Part shown: positions 17,274 through 32,232 of the stretch, one piece after another
How the letters are laid out: every line of letters begins with the position of its first letter
Position numbering within the stretch: position 1 is the first letter of the stretch
From: Paramecium tetraurelia
Lineage: Eukaryota > Ciliophora > Oligohymenophorea > Peniculida > Parameciidae
Assembly (NCBI RefSeq): GCF_000165425.1
Contig: NW_001798982.1
Span: forward strand, 71,369-135,368
DNA: 64,000 bases
Reading direction: 5' to 3'
Program-made: the position numbers and the translations under genes
The notes under the pieces: model-generated
Seen by the model: the letters and a program-made list of their open reading frames with translations, nothing else
Database searches by the model: none
Told to the model about the DNA's origin: nothing

Positions 17274-20200
17274 TCAGAAAATTCCAAATCCTATCAATCC
17301 ATAACTTATAGCAGTATCCAATTTCTATTTCATTTCTTGATAACTTTTGTAGAGCGGCAATTCTATTAAATTAAAGCAAGTCCTGGTCGTTGGTATTAGG
17401 GTGTCCTTGAGATCCTGTTTGAACTCAACTTGTATCTTAAACTTCTCATTCGATGGCAACGTTGGACTTCCCGTGATGTATTGTAGTAGTTCTTTGAGTC
17501 TCTTGCTGCTCGATGTGTTGACATAATTGGTAAAGAATGAGATGTGATAGTCCTAGCCTCCCTTGAAACTCAAAATATTCAAAATCTATTCAGGTTTGAT
17601 ATCTTGAACTCCCAAAGTTATGAGACCCATATCATTCGGTTTAAAGAACTTCTTTAAATCCTATAATTTCTATATAAATACATAGTACCTTAATTTCTAA
17701 AACTGATTGGAATCCTGAAATGAATGGCGTGTAAATATCCTAATACTGTGTCTGGATCACGTATTCTGCTACTTTGTCCAAATATACCGAACAGTTCTCT
17801 TTATTCACCGTTACATTCTAACCATCTGGAATCAATTGAATCAATTCTTTTTTCTTCTAGTAAGTGAAATTAATTCCTAATGACTCCAATGTTTTTTCAT
17901 CATATGAAAGCATCATTTCATAGTTTTAAAATGTTATCGGATCTAAGAATCCATTGAGATCTTTAAATTGGATTTTCTCGGAAAATATCACTTTCCAAAA
18001 CTATGGTTAGAATTGAATTCCTATTTGATGATTATTAAATATTGAATTAGCCACGAACTATAAATAATATCTATAATTTTAAATACCTTCCCAAAAACAT
18101 ATGCGTAATCATTTTTCTTAGGTATATTTAAAAATTTTGGATCTATATAGTAATATCCTGGTGCCAACATACTAAAATATCCATATTATTCTGATTTTAG
18201 ATTTTCTCCTTTCAACTCATTTCCTATTAATGAATAGAACTCTTTCCTTGGACCTCCTTAATCATAACCAGGTTCATTTATAAATTTAATCATTAATGGC
18301 CCAATAAGCTTCTCGTCTTTTAACTTCAGCAAACTATCTAAGAAGTTTGCACGTACTATTAAAAGTTACTTCTCAACTTTATATATCTTTTTGCCTTCAT
18401 TGTCGTATAAAATCAATCTCTAGAAATCCTGCATATTCTTCTCGAATGACACACCTTGTAACTCCAATTTCTTTTCTAAAAATATTAAAGAATATATTAC
18501 TCATTTTTTCTATGTCATTGATTTTTAGAACTAATTCTATCTCATCTACTTCTGTTATATCGTCCTCATCTATTGGCAGCACTCTCAGTGACACCTCTAT
18601 TTTGCCTTCCAGAGATAATTTACTGTAATTTTACTCTATATTAGACTTTTTGTGAGAACTTTCCACTTCTATTTTAACTGCATTCAACGCATTCTCTATT
18701 GATCCATAAATATTTTGTAACTTATCCTTCAAGAAAACATTAAATGTAATTTCCTAATAATAAGGAATGGTTTTGAGTTTTTCAGGAAAATCTAATTTAG
18801 ATTTTTCTACATCCACTGAATTAGCCAAAACTACAAAGTAGCTATCCACTTTATAGTTATTAATATATAGGTAATAGATCCCTTTAATTTGAGGTTCCCA
18901 ATAAATTTTCAATCCAAAGTCTTCCTTTGTATAATTAGGAACTATTTAGATCTTTTGATAAATTGAGTGCACAAAAACTATGGTTTAAAGAGTAAAATTG
19001 GGTGCCATATTCTCAAAATTGTCTTTAATTTCAATCACGTCTAACCGTTCTGATCCTACTTTTGTGGATTGATTTATTAATTATCTACTTTAAATATTCA
19101 GTACATTATTACTGAGGATCTGATTCAAATTAATATTTTATTGGTTTTACTACATTTTCATATCTTCATTAACTGACAAAGACTTCATAATGAGTTTAAG
19201 GAATTTAGTTGTGCTAGAGACAATTTCTTTAATTTTGTTTTATTACTCATTTTTAACAATGTTTTTGAATTCATTTTCAAACCATACACCAGTATGATAA
19301 TACTTATACATCTATGAATCCTAAGTAGGAAGAAACTTTAGTTTGATTTCAGAACTGTAATCCTGTTTTATGCATGCTACTTAATACTAAGTAGTCTATA
19401 TTGTAAATTCAAGTGGTTTAGAACAATTGAACTCTATGAATATTATATTTGATGTAATGAATTTTACTTTGGCCTTTAAAGTGGTTGAATAATTTTTAAA
19501 ATAAGAAAGAGGTCTTTCAACATTATTTTTGGTTATTATTTTTATTTTTGATAATTGCTCATCCAAAGATAAGTATTCCTATAAGCCGTTGATCAATATA
19601 TATATTGGAAATCCGCATTTCTATTCCAAAGAGTTCTACTTTAAGTATTAAACCAATGGAGAGTATTTTTGACAACTCTTAATGCATACAACCTTTTGAT
19701 ATACTTACCCTTTCACTATTATAAATGCTGTTTCAAAATCTCTTGGGTCTAATCTACCTTCCAATTTTTTTATTTTTTATAATCCATAATGTATGTTCAA
19801 TTCATATGATTATTAAACTTGTTGTTTCTCCTTTCTGATAAAATCATCAGCACTTAAAATCATTGATTACATCATCAATTAGTTCTTACTTAGTATCTTT
19901 TTATCCAATTCATTGTAACTACTTTAATACTAGTTTGTGTAGTTATTTAAATAATCTAATAAGAAGTCTTCCAACCTGAAATCTTAGAATCTTTCATAAA
20001 ATAATTGCACTTCATTTCTGTCCTTAGAAAACTAATATAGCTATATAGATTTTTAAGTTTATTGGGTTATCAGAAATAGAATCTTTTTATCGTTTTTTAT
20101 TGCAATCAATTTATGGAGATATTTTGTCATTAGAAGCAAAATCAAGATTTCTTATTCAAACTGTTTCTCATAATTCTAATCGATGATTATTTCAAATTTT

Positions 20201-23200
20201 GCTTTTTCCATTAATAGATCACTAAAATTGTATTTAGTAAAATTGATTATTAGTTGATTAAGAAACTATCCGATTTTATTTCCAGAGGGGACCTCAATGC
20301 TTAAAGTTTTGATAGGAACCTAACTTTTTTTAGTTATTTCTTCCTTTTATATTAAAAACGTTTTTAATTTCAGGACTCCGTTTTCAAAGAAAATTAATTA
20401 ATTGTTACTTTCAGTTGTAAGATCAAAAGTAAATTCAATTACCTTAAATATACTCATCAATAAGTTTTTCTTGATCTATTATTGATTGATGTCAAACATA
20501 AAACCAAGAGCATTTTCAACTTAAGGTATGTATTTATCAGTAAAGAATGTCTCATACCCTTATTGAAATTCCACAAAAGCAATCTGGGATTACATGATAT
20601 TATCCAAATAATAAGATGGATTTGAATTAAAATCATCACTAAACTTTATTATCATCTAGATTTTTGACAGTTCATTGTGAGACTCCTTAAATTGAGTTAA
20701 CTATTTGACATGATACTAGGCAATGTCATTTGAATCAAAATAACTTGCTATATTCAACAAATCCAATTTCAATTTATCTATTTAGAAATCTATATCATTT
20801 ATTTTAATAATCATCTTCTAGCAGTTCGTGACCTCAGTTTTAGATTACTTAGTTTTTCCAGATTCAAATTCATAAAGGATTTAGTTTGGAAATATTGGGA
20901 TAATTTCAGCTACGGTGAATTAACTGTAGGTTTGAACTTAATTCTTACCAAAAGCAATATCCAATAGTTATCGCTTAATAGATTCACTATCTGTTTCTTA
21001 GATTTGAATCAGCTTTTTGGCCAAACGTTATTCGTGAATAAAGTACAGATTTCCATTTTGATCAGTGACGTATAAGTTGATCATATTATTAATGAAATCT
21101 GGATCATCTGGCCATCCTTTTTCAAACAATATCACTGCAATTATGTCTTCATTGTCAACGATTTCTATTCTATCATCTTCGCTATCTTTCTTCCTCATCT
21201 TATTCGACATAGCACAATATTATTCTAGTTATTCTTACGATAAGGTAGAAACTGAAGATTCATCAAATTAATAAAATACTAGCTTTCCTTATCTACTATT
21301 ATCTACCAATTAACATAGAGTTGTCTAAAGATATTGGTATTCATTCTTGTGAACCACTATTAATAGATCCCCAATTTGATTCTTAGACATGTAAAAGTTG
21401 GGCTTTAACTAAAATCCAAAGTATAAACTAATAATCTTATCACAATTTCGATTGGGATATCTAATCTTCGTTATGACTTTTGCTTTTTAGACAGCCACAA
21501 TTTTACGATGATTCGGTAATTCATCCTATGAACGATTGAAGCCTTACCTTAATGAATGAAGAAGCGACGACAGTTTGGTTTAAAATTGATATTCGAAATT
21601 GTGACTTTACAACTATTCGATCAACAACTATTCAGATTTATCCAAAAAGAACTCAGATAATTTAATTAGGAGTTCTTTGATTTAAGTTTGCATTCTTAGC
21701 TATTACTTTCTATCTTTCAGAGTTCTTATTTACTGAATTTCAGATTACAATATGTCTAATAATGATTGATGATTCACTGTTATGATAACATCTTTATTAA
21801 GCATTTTACTGAGATTTTATGAAACTTATTGTAGTTTACGATCAACATCCAATTTAGCAAATATATATTAAATTATCTATTTAGAATTAAAGATTTAAAA
21901 CAGTAAATCTTCTTCGTTTATAATATTGCAGTAATAATAGTCAATTTCTTATTATTTCAAAAAATTGTGGCTTTGATTTTGTCTATTAGTGGAAACCTAT
22001 TGTTTTAATTGAGGTTACTTCTTGATATTCATAATGTTCAATCTAACTACCAGAGTTTGTTATTGCAGAAAATAATGAGTTTAACCAAATCTAAAATACT
22101 AGTCCAGCCCTCCTTCTTAATACGTATTTTCAAATGGTAAATCCTAGATCTCATTGAATTCTACATAAATTCTTCTTAAAACTGATAAAATGTTTTGGTA
22201 TTTAAGCATATTGCAATATAGAACTTACAGCAGAATCATTATTAAGGTATTCCAATTTAAAATAGAGTCCAAAAGTGATAGGATATCAACTGGTTTATTA
22301 TCATAAGTGTTGAAATCAATCATGTTGCTTATCAAAACTTCTAGAGTGGAAATTGCACTAATTCTCCACTAAATCTTTTCAACATCCCCTAGATTTTTAG
22401 CATATTACTTAACATTTTCATGAAACTAGTGGAGTTTTTAGAACACCACTTAGATTGTGTATGTGGAGAAAAGGGATTTTTCACTATAGAATTTTTCATC
22501 CTTTACATAGTAAGGGTAATTAATTTGCCATTATTTCAAGTCTTCATTTGCAATAGCTGATTTCAGATTTTCATGGTATTAATAAAACTGGGATATAACA
22601 AAGGAGATGGACTCCCTACCATTATATTTCCTTAAAAATTCGGCCTCTGTGCATTGTTCTAATGTTACTATTGATTCTAAAGGGTTGAAAAAATGGTAAT
22701 ACTCCATAAAGATTATTTATGACTTGTTCACCTTTGAATCTCTCACTTTATAATTGTTATTATTGACTAATTCGAGCATGAAATCATAATTCTATTTAAT
22801 AAATTAAATATCTTCTTATTTAACTTGCTTTGAGTTTGGATTCTCTGTTTATTTTTTTTCAAAGATCGTCGACTATTTATCGAATTAAGTCACCTACTTC
22901 TAGAAGGTATTTTGTTAACCTAAGTGTGGAGCCTCCATGTCATCAATTGAATAGTTTCCTTCAAGTAGTCCAAGTATATCGTTTTATTAATACTCCGATA
23001 AATTAAGAATTTCGTTGATATTTTCTTTGATATTCTTTTCTAATCTGATTTTTTTCAATTATTCAATTAGTTTATCATATTTTTCTTAGCTGAAATAAAG
23101 TTCGTCTTTATTGTATTCTAAAGGAAGGATAATCTAATCATCCGATTGATACATTTGTTCATTTTCAAACTTAACAATAAACTCTGGTTAATAATCTCTC

Positions 23201-26200
23201 TATATAAATCCTAAATAAATTAAATAGTTTTTTAATTATTCACATAATTTCTCAATTTTTTTGAGATACAAGATTTCAGAAAAAGCTGGTAGATAATTAT
23301 TACAATTAGAAACAATACTCCATAATTGTGGTCTTTTTGTGATAATTATACGCTTGGATATTAAACAAACTAAGAAATCAAGAGTGTTTTATGTAATCTC
23401 TTTCTTTTCATAAGATTTGTTTTGAATCAAAAATTATATAGTTGATAACAATATTTGTTCAGGCAAATTTATGATTAAATACCTGAAAGTCTCTTATTCA
23501 TCCAGTGTAAACTATGGTTTATTTATTAATTTCATCACTAACAAAATATTAGCATCCATGTACTCCTCAAATGCATCATCCTAACACTCATACAACTCTT
23601 TTAATTACTTAGTTATAAATTCAGCTAGAGATTACTAATTAGATTAATTTTAACCCAATGCAAGTGCCAAAGAATTTTCTAGAATTAAATTCTAAGGCTT
23701 CAGTGAATTCTATAATTCTGTTGGGAAAAGTTGAATTATTTCTTGAAAAACTGGGTGATCCAAGATATATTACCCTTACACCTATTCTATAACCAAATTA
23801 ATTATATCTTTATTAATAGCCTTGTTTTAAGAAAGATTATCCTTTATATATTCTTTGATAATTTAAGGATTACCCTTACAATGGCTCAATTAACTCATCA
23901 CCAATTCAAAAACTAAAAAACTAAATCCATGATGAATTTCAACAAATTTTAGAATTTCTTAATTAAATCCAAATATCTTCATTAAAGTAGCTTATTCCTT
24001 CTATATTAACAACTCAATTTAATATTTTCTTGCATTATTTTAATCATCAAGCACTTTGTTCCCCTATTCAGGAAGTTTAATTTCTTATTTATGAAAGAAT
24101 TTGTGGAATTTTTCCGTTTGTTAATATGACTTGATGAATTCTTATATTATTTAAGATTAAATGGGGTAACTCTTGATTCTATCGACTACATTAAAATCGT
24201 ATATATAAACGTATTGTTCGATATCTTATGCTTTTATGAATGATTTCATATAATCTAATAAAAAGTAAGATTTCTATTACAAAGCTATTTAATAAATTTT
24301 TGCATCTGACTCAAAACATACCTATTATAATTACTCTGATATAAATTAATTAATGTCATTTTCCTTCAGATTTAGTTGTAGTTATTTAAGATAAACTTCA
24401 TAAAACACTCTTGAGTATCTTTTGTATGCTATATAGTAAAGCAGTGGAACATTATTCAATTAAAATAACCTTTTATTATCGGATATTTTCTTGTAAACAA
24501 ATTTATTATAATAAGTAATTATATCCTTCTCATTTGAATATATTGTTAAAATCTAAAAAACATTTTATTCAAACCCCAATTTGACTGGATCCTTATGTAA
24601 TTCCATTGCATAAATAATGGTTTCAAGATTATTACTTAATAACGATGCTACCAAATATTTTTGATTGAAAACTAATTTGTTATCAAAGAATTCATGAGCC
24701 TTCAAAATAAATGCAATTTCTGTAATTTGTAATTTATCAAATGAGAAATCTTCTACTGTCATACAACTTTTTAAGAATTAGAACTTTGCTTGGTAACAAT
24801 TGTGCTCATAATTTAATGTTATGGATTTAATTAAATTAGATTTCTTAAAATAGTATTTACATACTGAATTGACATTAGTGATGTTCATTGCTCCATTTTA
24901 AATTATCTTATTAAATTACTCATTTTTAAAATTATTTTTAAGAATCAAATTTGCAATTTCATTTACATTATATTTCACTTTATTTTTATCCTACGACAAT
25001 AAGATTAGCAATTATTCAAAAAAGGCACTCTAAAATGGGGTAAAATAGTAAATTTTTGTAAATTTAACCTCACAATTTTAAATATTTGTCCCTAATAATT
25101 TAATATATAGATCAGCTCTCTCAGCTAAGAACTCACTGAATCTTCTGTTTTATACTTATTTAAATTAGAATTTAGAATTTGATTTTCTGGTTTAGTAAAG
25201 CTATATTAAAATATTAATCAGTTGCTAATTCATTTTTATTTAATCTGTGTTTGGAAATATTAAACTATCAAGCAGGGCATTAATTTAGATTGTTTCAACA
25301 GATAATGATTATTCGAGTTTTTACTTCTTTAATTCTTCATTTAGATATTTAAATGTTCCTAAATAATCTACAGATTATTTAAAATTCACAAAATCACATT
25401 CTAACTTTTAAAATGAAAAATAGTAAGGGAATTTCAACTATATTTCCATTTCAAATTCAAATTCAAAATCAAATTTAAATCCAAATTCATGTTCCAAGCA
25501 TTTCTTTTTTGTAAAGATTTATACATTGTAAATCTTTTAGAAACTTTCACTTGATTTTAGTTTGTTAAAGATGACTTGCAGTTTATCTTTAACTCCAGCG
25601 TGAATAAAGAATGAAATCTATTCCAAATATTCATTTTCATCTAAATTTATTGTGTCGATAAATTATGAATATTCCTATTTACTTAATATCATATATTCTT
25701 AAAAATCCATAACATCCATATATTTTAGTTCTTCACTTCTATATTTAAATTAGCTTCTCTAAAATAATATATTTTCTTAAAGTTTAGATATTCCTTATGC
25801 CCCATTCGGATGATATTAAAATATTCTAGTGTCATCAAAGAAGGAATCGTAATTTTTAATGTTTGAAATGAATGGTTTATCTTAGATTGAGCCATATCTT
25901 CTTAATAGGTTAATCATTTAGTAAACCAATTTCTTTTTATTTGGGTAGGCCTTTTAATCTAAATTGATAAAATATCCAAATAAAAATCTTATCATCCAAA
26001 AATTTAATTTTATCTTCTCTAAATATTCAAAACATTCATTTGGAAAAAATATTGAGTAAAAATAAAAATACAAAGGATTGGTCGCAAATGCCAATTTTGA
26101 TTTATCAACTAAAATCTACCTTTCACACATCCATTTAGCAACTGCTGGAGACCTCTATTGTGCTAATCCTAAATCATAGTATGATCTGTCGTGGAGTTCT

Positions 26201-29200
26201 TCATAATTTTCTTTCCAAATATCCAAGATAATTTCTATCATTTAATCCTACCACTCTGGGGAAAAATAATACTCCTTTGATCTCACTTATTAGTACATTA
26301 GACATTTGTTAATTAAATTATCAAGATTTGTATGTTTGATTAAATCAAATAGAAGTTGCTTATTAAATCGAGAGAAAGTGTCTACTTCTAAGTAATTTAT
26401 AAATTTAGTTAAGATACAAATATCGGATTTTTAAATTTCAAAAGTATTTGTTGATATTTATTCTATTAACAATTTCATTTGAGCATTAAATAAAGAAATC
26501 TTTTCCTTTAAAGGTTAGTAAATTACAACAGAAGTCTGCCTTATAAAAAATTATTGAGCCAACATTTATACTAGTTCATATTAACTAATCTTTTTTAATT
26601 ATATCAGAAATTGTAAGTTTTTATAAGAATTGTTTGAAATAATTTCAGAAAGAGGGAAATAATCATAATTAATGAGTTAAGGCTTATCTTCATCTCTATT
26701 AAAATACTCTGTGACTTCAGAATTGAGCTCATCATAAATAATCAGATTTATCCAAAATTATTAGTTACTTTTTATTTGGTTATAAATGACCTATTCTTTT
26801 AATGATAATTTAACTGATAATTTGGCTAATGTTTTTTTAATATTTAAATTCAACTTAACTCTCATTCCGTACAATTACCAATCAAATAGTTACTCTAATT
26901 AATTTTATTCTAATGTATTTATTTAAACAATTAAATTTTATTAATCTAAAATATAAGGAATTATTTATTATTTATCATATTTAATGAACTTTGATGTTCT
27001 CCATAAGGCATCTAATCTAAAAAATGAGCCTCTATATAATTCATGTAATTTAGAATTCTTATCCAAAAGTAGTTAACATATAGAATTTGATCTTAGAATA
27101 ACAGTTTTACCTTTAATAAAACAGTAGAATTATTTGTCTTTATCTATTATTTCTTATAAGATATTCTTAAAAGCATAATAATTTTAAAAGTTTTCATCAC
27201 TAACAGAATCCTAAATAATATTCTAACTTTAGATTTCTAATGGAATAATCAGTTAATCTTGTTAAGGTAACAATTTTTCAAGAAGATTTAGTTTATAACT
27301 TTAGAAATTATTGTAATTTTGAAATAATATTTTTATTTTGATTTCTTTTCCTTTAAATAAATTTTTATCCAATCTCTCTATCAACATATTAATAAACTTA
27401 TTATATTCTTCTTTCTAAGCTTTGATACTCATTATATACTGTAAATATAGATTATCTGCCATTGATTCATTCTTTTAAAAACCATAAATCTTATTTTATA
27501 TGATTTGAGGATTCTTTTAAATTTAGTTGTATATAGTATCCGATATCAATTATTGTAACTCCTAGCATTCTGGATAGTTAAACAATTCTTAATAAATGAA
27601 TAGTACTCTTGAAATCTATTGCACCAATTTTTAACATTCCTATAGATTGTTTTTTTGCTAATATTACTGTGAATCGATTGATTTACAAATACTCTCTATC
27701 TAAATTTTAAGTTATTAAAATCTTTTACTCACCAAAAGAGTATATAATAGTGATGTACTTATATTGCCAATATCATAAGGGATATGACTTGAATAAATTG
27801 AATAATTCTAAATCCATGGAAACTACTCAAATAAACCATATTTTATAATTTACTTCGCCAATTATATATAATGTTAATAAAATGTAGTAAAATTTTGATA
27901 TTCTTTGGTTTATTTATTTTTTTCATCTTTGTTAAACAGCAATTGTTTTTTTTTTGTTATTAATTATATTAATTATACTTTTGATAAGTTTGAAAAATGG
28001 GGAAGTGATGATCTTAATGATGTTTTGCCATTGAGAATTGAATCAGCTATTTTATAGGATTCCATCTCTAAATTGTCGATAGAAAATTATTTAACTAAGG
28101 TAGAACTTAGGAAGTTAACCATATCTGATGAAATAACCCTTTAAGTATCCAAATAATACACGAGAGGAATCTAATCTTAATAAGCAACATTCAATAGAGT
28201 CTTGACAATTGAGTTCTTTTCTAAAATATCAATTAATTTCTTGATTGTTTCTTAATCACTTTATTTTAAATTCTTATTCTTGCATAAACAGTGAATTAAT
28301 GTTAAACCTTAAGTGGTTATATAATTTATGTTTTATTCAAGTTATTTTGGATACTATTGAATATACTCTACAATTATTGAAATCGGAGCTTTTTGAAAGA
28401 ATATCCAGAAAGGAGTTCTTTGATCCAAGCTTTTCTGATGATAATATGGATTTGAATATTGAACAAACAATTCCCAATTTTCTTTATTGGCTATTTCGTG
28501 AAATAAACTATAATTTAATATTTGAAGTTCGATTTTTGTTAAATTTGTAACTGTGCTAGTAGTTTTTGGAATTGCTTTTGGTATTTTCAAATGATTAAAA
28601 GCAAAACTTTATTTCCAGCTTCTATATTGCTTTTAAAATAATTCTCCTAATGATTATTTAAATAACTTGGCTATTTTTCTAAAAAGGAGTAAATGTATCT
28701 ATTTTTTATGATTGAAATATGAAATGCAATTTTAAGCATACATAATTGCATTTTTAACTCTATATATCTTTGGATCTTCAAATGAATTAAACACTTTTTA
28801 TAATTATTCATTTGATTTAACCTCATCCAAAAACTCTATAGTCATTTATATTTTATCGATTTAACTTTGGGGTCTAAATTTTCTTAATAGAGAAACAGCT
28901 AAATCAAGCAATTCATAATTTTTTTCTGGCAATTTATGATTGATGAGTAATTCTGTTATTATCTCATAGTTATCAATATAAGTTAAAATTAATGTCAATA
29001 TTGTTTCATCACTATCATTTCTTAAAAACATAGCATCCATCACTTTAAGGTCTTGCTTTTAGCATATGCTCTAAATTACAGATAATATTTACTTAGAAAT
29101 TTGAAAATGTTAAGGATTTCAATTGTATTTGTCTAATTATTTCCTCGACTGTGTCGATGTATTTATTCCTAGCTTATAAATGAATTAATTTCTTTTTCGT

Positions 29201-29449
29201 TCCTAATTTGATGAAAATCTCCAAATTATCAGTCGTTTATGGGTACAGAATCAATTCTCCACTTAGGGATTTATTTGAAACTTATGTTGCTTGATGCTAT
29301 GTTTGGGATTATTTTACAGGGGTTTCATTTTGAACCTTTGTTCCATGGTTTTGAATTTCAGTATCCTTTTTTGGAATAACAACAATATCGTCAACAGGCT
29401 TTATTTTTTAGGGCTCATTTACAGATGGTTTACTGAACTAGCAACCCAT
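17274..29449 (-). CDS. Giant N-myristoylation-type HECT E3 ubiquitin ligase, ~4,020 aa
   Basis: The start is MGCQFSKPS, an N-myristoylation plus palmitoylation signal. After the N-terminal exon and a 22-nt intron (29071-29092) the frame stays free of TGA for almost the whole gene; introns at 18058-18086 and 17663-17690 split the 3' part. By length at least one more short intron is missing from my model. The first ~500 residues contain ankyrin-like helices (for example RTPFWIFFQKAPISIIVEYI, GLTLIHCLCKNK). The centre is AT-rich, N/K/Q-rich helical sequence. The last ~350 residues are a HECT domain: DQGGPRKEFYSLIGNEL opens it, then FVANSIFNNHQIG and LLQYITGSPTLPS, and the catalytic cysteine lies in LIPTTRTCFN (codon 17376-17378) near the C-terminal IGFGIF. 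The protein should transfer ubiquitin at a membrane. Substrates are unknown. Confidence 0.85.
25450..25490. repeat. Short F/E codon repeat inside the giant HECT gene
   Basis: Tandem TTCAAA-like hexamers (plus-strand view) encode alternating Phe and Glu/Asp, reading DFEFEFEMEI on the minus strand. It is a small slippage-type tract within the coding region; the frame stays open. Confidence 0.6.
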
Positions 29450-30334
29450 TAATTACTAAAATAAATATTAATATTTCTTATATATTTTGCCTAATTTTAT
29501 ATTAATATTAATTCTAGTTCAAGTATCGGAAGAAATTTTTTTCTTTATTATTATAAATGACTTTAATTAAATTATGAAGAAAAATTCTATTTGTATATAT
29601 AGATATATTTTCTGTCTAATTCAAAAATTAACAATTGGATTAAACAATAAGGTATTTAATAATCTCAACATATGTTGAGGACAAACAAGAGCAACCTCAC
29701 CTTAAATCATCAAATTATGGTGATCAAAATATTCTATAAAAAATGTATTTAATTTAAAAAGAATACTATTTATTTAATTCAAGATTTGGTATAATTTATA
29801 CTATTTATTTTGAGGGTAAGTTTGCAGAAGAAAAAGGGTTAAATCGACTTCCTTATTAAAAATTATCTATGTAATATTATTATATACTATTTTACCTGAT
29901 ATATAAGTATTTTTCTCAATTTTTTATTGATGATGAAACAATTAGCTAATAAATTTGAGTAATCATGAAATCTTAATAGTTGTTTGAAACCTAATACTCA
30001 TAATTTTGGGTATAAGAAGTGGAAATTTATTTACTCATAAGTCGAACTATTAATTGCACAAATTCTAAGAGATTATAAATTGATCCTCTTTATTATTTAT
30101 AATCTCTTCAATTTCGGAATAATAATCTGAATATTTTAAAAGAATCTCTTATAAATGATCAAAGAATATTTAAATGAAATTCATATTTCAATTCGACAAT
30201 TTAATAGTTATATGACAATATTACAAGTTGTTTGACAAAACTGATACGAAGAAGATGTAAATATATCAATAAGAGAAGTTTTTGAATGTTTAATTAAATG
30301 ACAGTCTTAATAATGAGATTATTAATAAAATAAT
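29450..30334. other. Intergenic, 885 bp, divergent region
   Basis: AT-rich DNA between the divergent starts of the giant HECT gene and the CBM9-like gene. No open frame with protein-like codon use and no RNA gene was seen. It presumably holds both promoters. Confidence 0.6.
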
Positions 30335-30962
30335 ATGATATTAATCTTTGCCATCATCATCGTCATTTCAAATGCTGTTATTGATCCAATCACAGTTGAG
30401 AATTGCAAATGGGCTCCAACATAATACAAATTAGCTCATCAAAATGAAGCCACAACAGAGAATGTGGAATTCACATATTTCACAATTTGCAAGTCTTTGA
30501 ATCAGAAACTAGTCATTGACTTTTTCAATGTTGATTCGTATTATGTCCTTTTATTTTAGAAACATTGATGCTCCTCTGACGAATTGCAATGATCCATTAT
30601 TTCAACATGACGTCGATGAAATTTTCATTGGAACTAAGACAGAATATTTAGAAATTGAAGTCTCTCCAAATGGAGCTTTGTTCTATGCAACTATAGGCAA
30701 TCCAAATGGAAGTTGTACCAATTTGATAACCACTTATAAATAATGTGATGAGATATCCTATTTTGCTGAATTTGTCACACCAACTGCTTGGAATGCTCAC
30801 ATCGAATTACCCATTTCTATGTTCACCTAACCCCTTTATGCCAACTTCTTTAGAGTAAATAAGATGAAAGATCGTTCCACTCATTATATGAGTTACAATC
30901 CTATCAATGCAACACCTGCTTGTTTCCATAGACCCGATAAATTCGTTTAATTGATAGTGTGA
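30335..30962 (+). CDS. Secreted CBM9/DOMON-like protein, 201 aa
   Basis: One 22-nt intron (30538-30559). The N-terminus MILIFAIIIVISNAVID is a signal peptide. The rest follows the family-9 carbohydrate-binding-module-like pattern: an FFNVDSNIDAPLTNCNDPLF strand, a DVDEIFI strand typical of the conserved D-x-x-E region, then EIEVSPNGALFYATIGNPNG, a WNAHIELPISMF segment, and YANFFRVNKMKD to the end. Cysteines in even number suggest disulphides. Likely role: a secreted or lumenal sugar- or cytochrome-type beta-sandwich domain with no catalytic part. A ciliate-specific function is not known to me. The next gene follows 33 bp downstream in the same direction. Confidence 0.75.
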
Positions 30963-30995
30963 AGTATATATCATCACATTTATATAATTTATATT

Positions 30996-31688
30996 ATGCA
31001 AGATTAATTTGTAAACCCGATCTATTTGTCAGCTCATCAATTAGCAGATCTCTTTAATAATTCTTAAGCTGAGATTAAATTCGGAAATGAATCCAAAATT
31101 GTCTCCTCAATCAATCTTGATTCTCCACCTGAACAAACCCATGAATTTAGCTTCTCTGAATTTCAATAAATCAATTCCAACCCCTCTATTCCTGATATTG
31201 AAACCGCGAATTGCATAGTCACCAAAGAGCAGTATATGCAAATCCTCTCCCAAATTGAATTGAATGAAAAACTCAAATCATAATATCATCAATTGTTTAA
31301 GGAGAATCAGGAACAATTGCAAATACGAAAATAATTCGAAAATAAAAATGCAGATATTCTAGATTCCAATTTTCAAATCAAAAGGGAAATCTAAGAAATT
31401 AAATAAAAATTATTTATTACCCAAAGTGCCATAAAATTGCGTAAAGATAAATAGATAATTGAACTCAAAAATCAACTGAAAGAATTGCAACATAAACAAT
31501 CTGAAAAGAGAGACACTCTTCAATCGATAACATTTACTGAAAACAGCACTGTCGAATCCGAAAAATCTAATTCATAGTATTGTAATACAAGTAGATTGGT
31601 TAGAGTGGATTAAAGTTCCTCGCATCATTAATCAATCAAGCATAATCAATGTAGAAACAATTCATTAATTAAATTATTCAAGAACTGA
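30996..31688 (+). CDS. Coiled-coil protein, 230 aa
   Basis: Single exon. Residues 1-85 are a polar, serine-rich head. Residues ~90-180 form a long coiled coil (LSQIELNEKLKSQYHQLFKE, later LKNQLKELQHKQSEKRD). The C-terminus is rich in S, H and N and basic. There is no membrane segment or signal peptide, and the family is not recognised. It is tandem with the CBM9-like gene. Confidence 0.75.
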
Positions 31689-32232
31689 CTTTTTAACATA
31701 GTTTTTGATTAAAAATATTATATTGTATTTAATGAAATTTAATTTTATTCTATATCTATTAATTTAATATTGAATAAATTTATTATTTTATCATGTTCTA
31801 AATTAAATTAATTTAATTTATAGTGCTTATAGGTTAAAATTTATAAAATTAAATATAATACAAAACAGAAATCAAAAAAAGATGATATATTCACAATTTA
31901 TATTAGATTAACTGAGATACTAAGAATAATAGGATATTATTGTATATATAAAGGGTATATTTGACCTCGCATAACTTGAGAAAAGAATTGCATTTATAAA
32001 TAATTTTAAGCTTAGTTTTTTTTAAATATTATACGCATTTATTTGTTAATACATTCTCCAATTTAATTATTTTGTAGCAGTCGGACTAATTAAGGGATTA
32101 AGACCTTTAATTAATGAATACAAATAATCAGTTTCTATGATTTTGTTAAAAAGATTCTTAAATAGAATAACTTTTTTGAATACCTTTATTGAATATTTTT
32201 ATTGAGTACTTATTTCTAAATAATATAATTAT
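31689..32232. other. Intergenic, 544 bp
   Basis: Very AT-rich tandem spacer between the coiled-coil gene and the B-box/TPR gene. I see no gene or structured element in it. Confidence 0.6.

Noticed and set aside
28245-28550. Plus-strand 101-codon frame starting MFLNHFILNS
   Set aside because: It is antisense to the continuous minus-strand HECT gene, which reads through with ankyrin-like sequence; likely a shadow.
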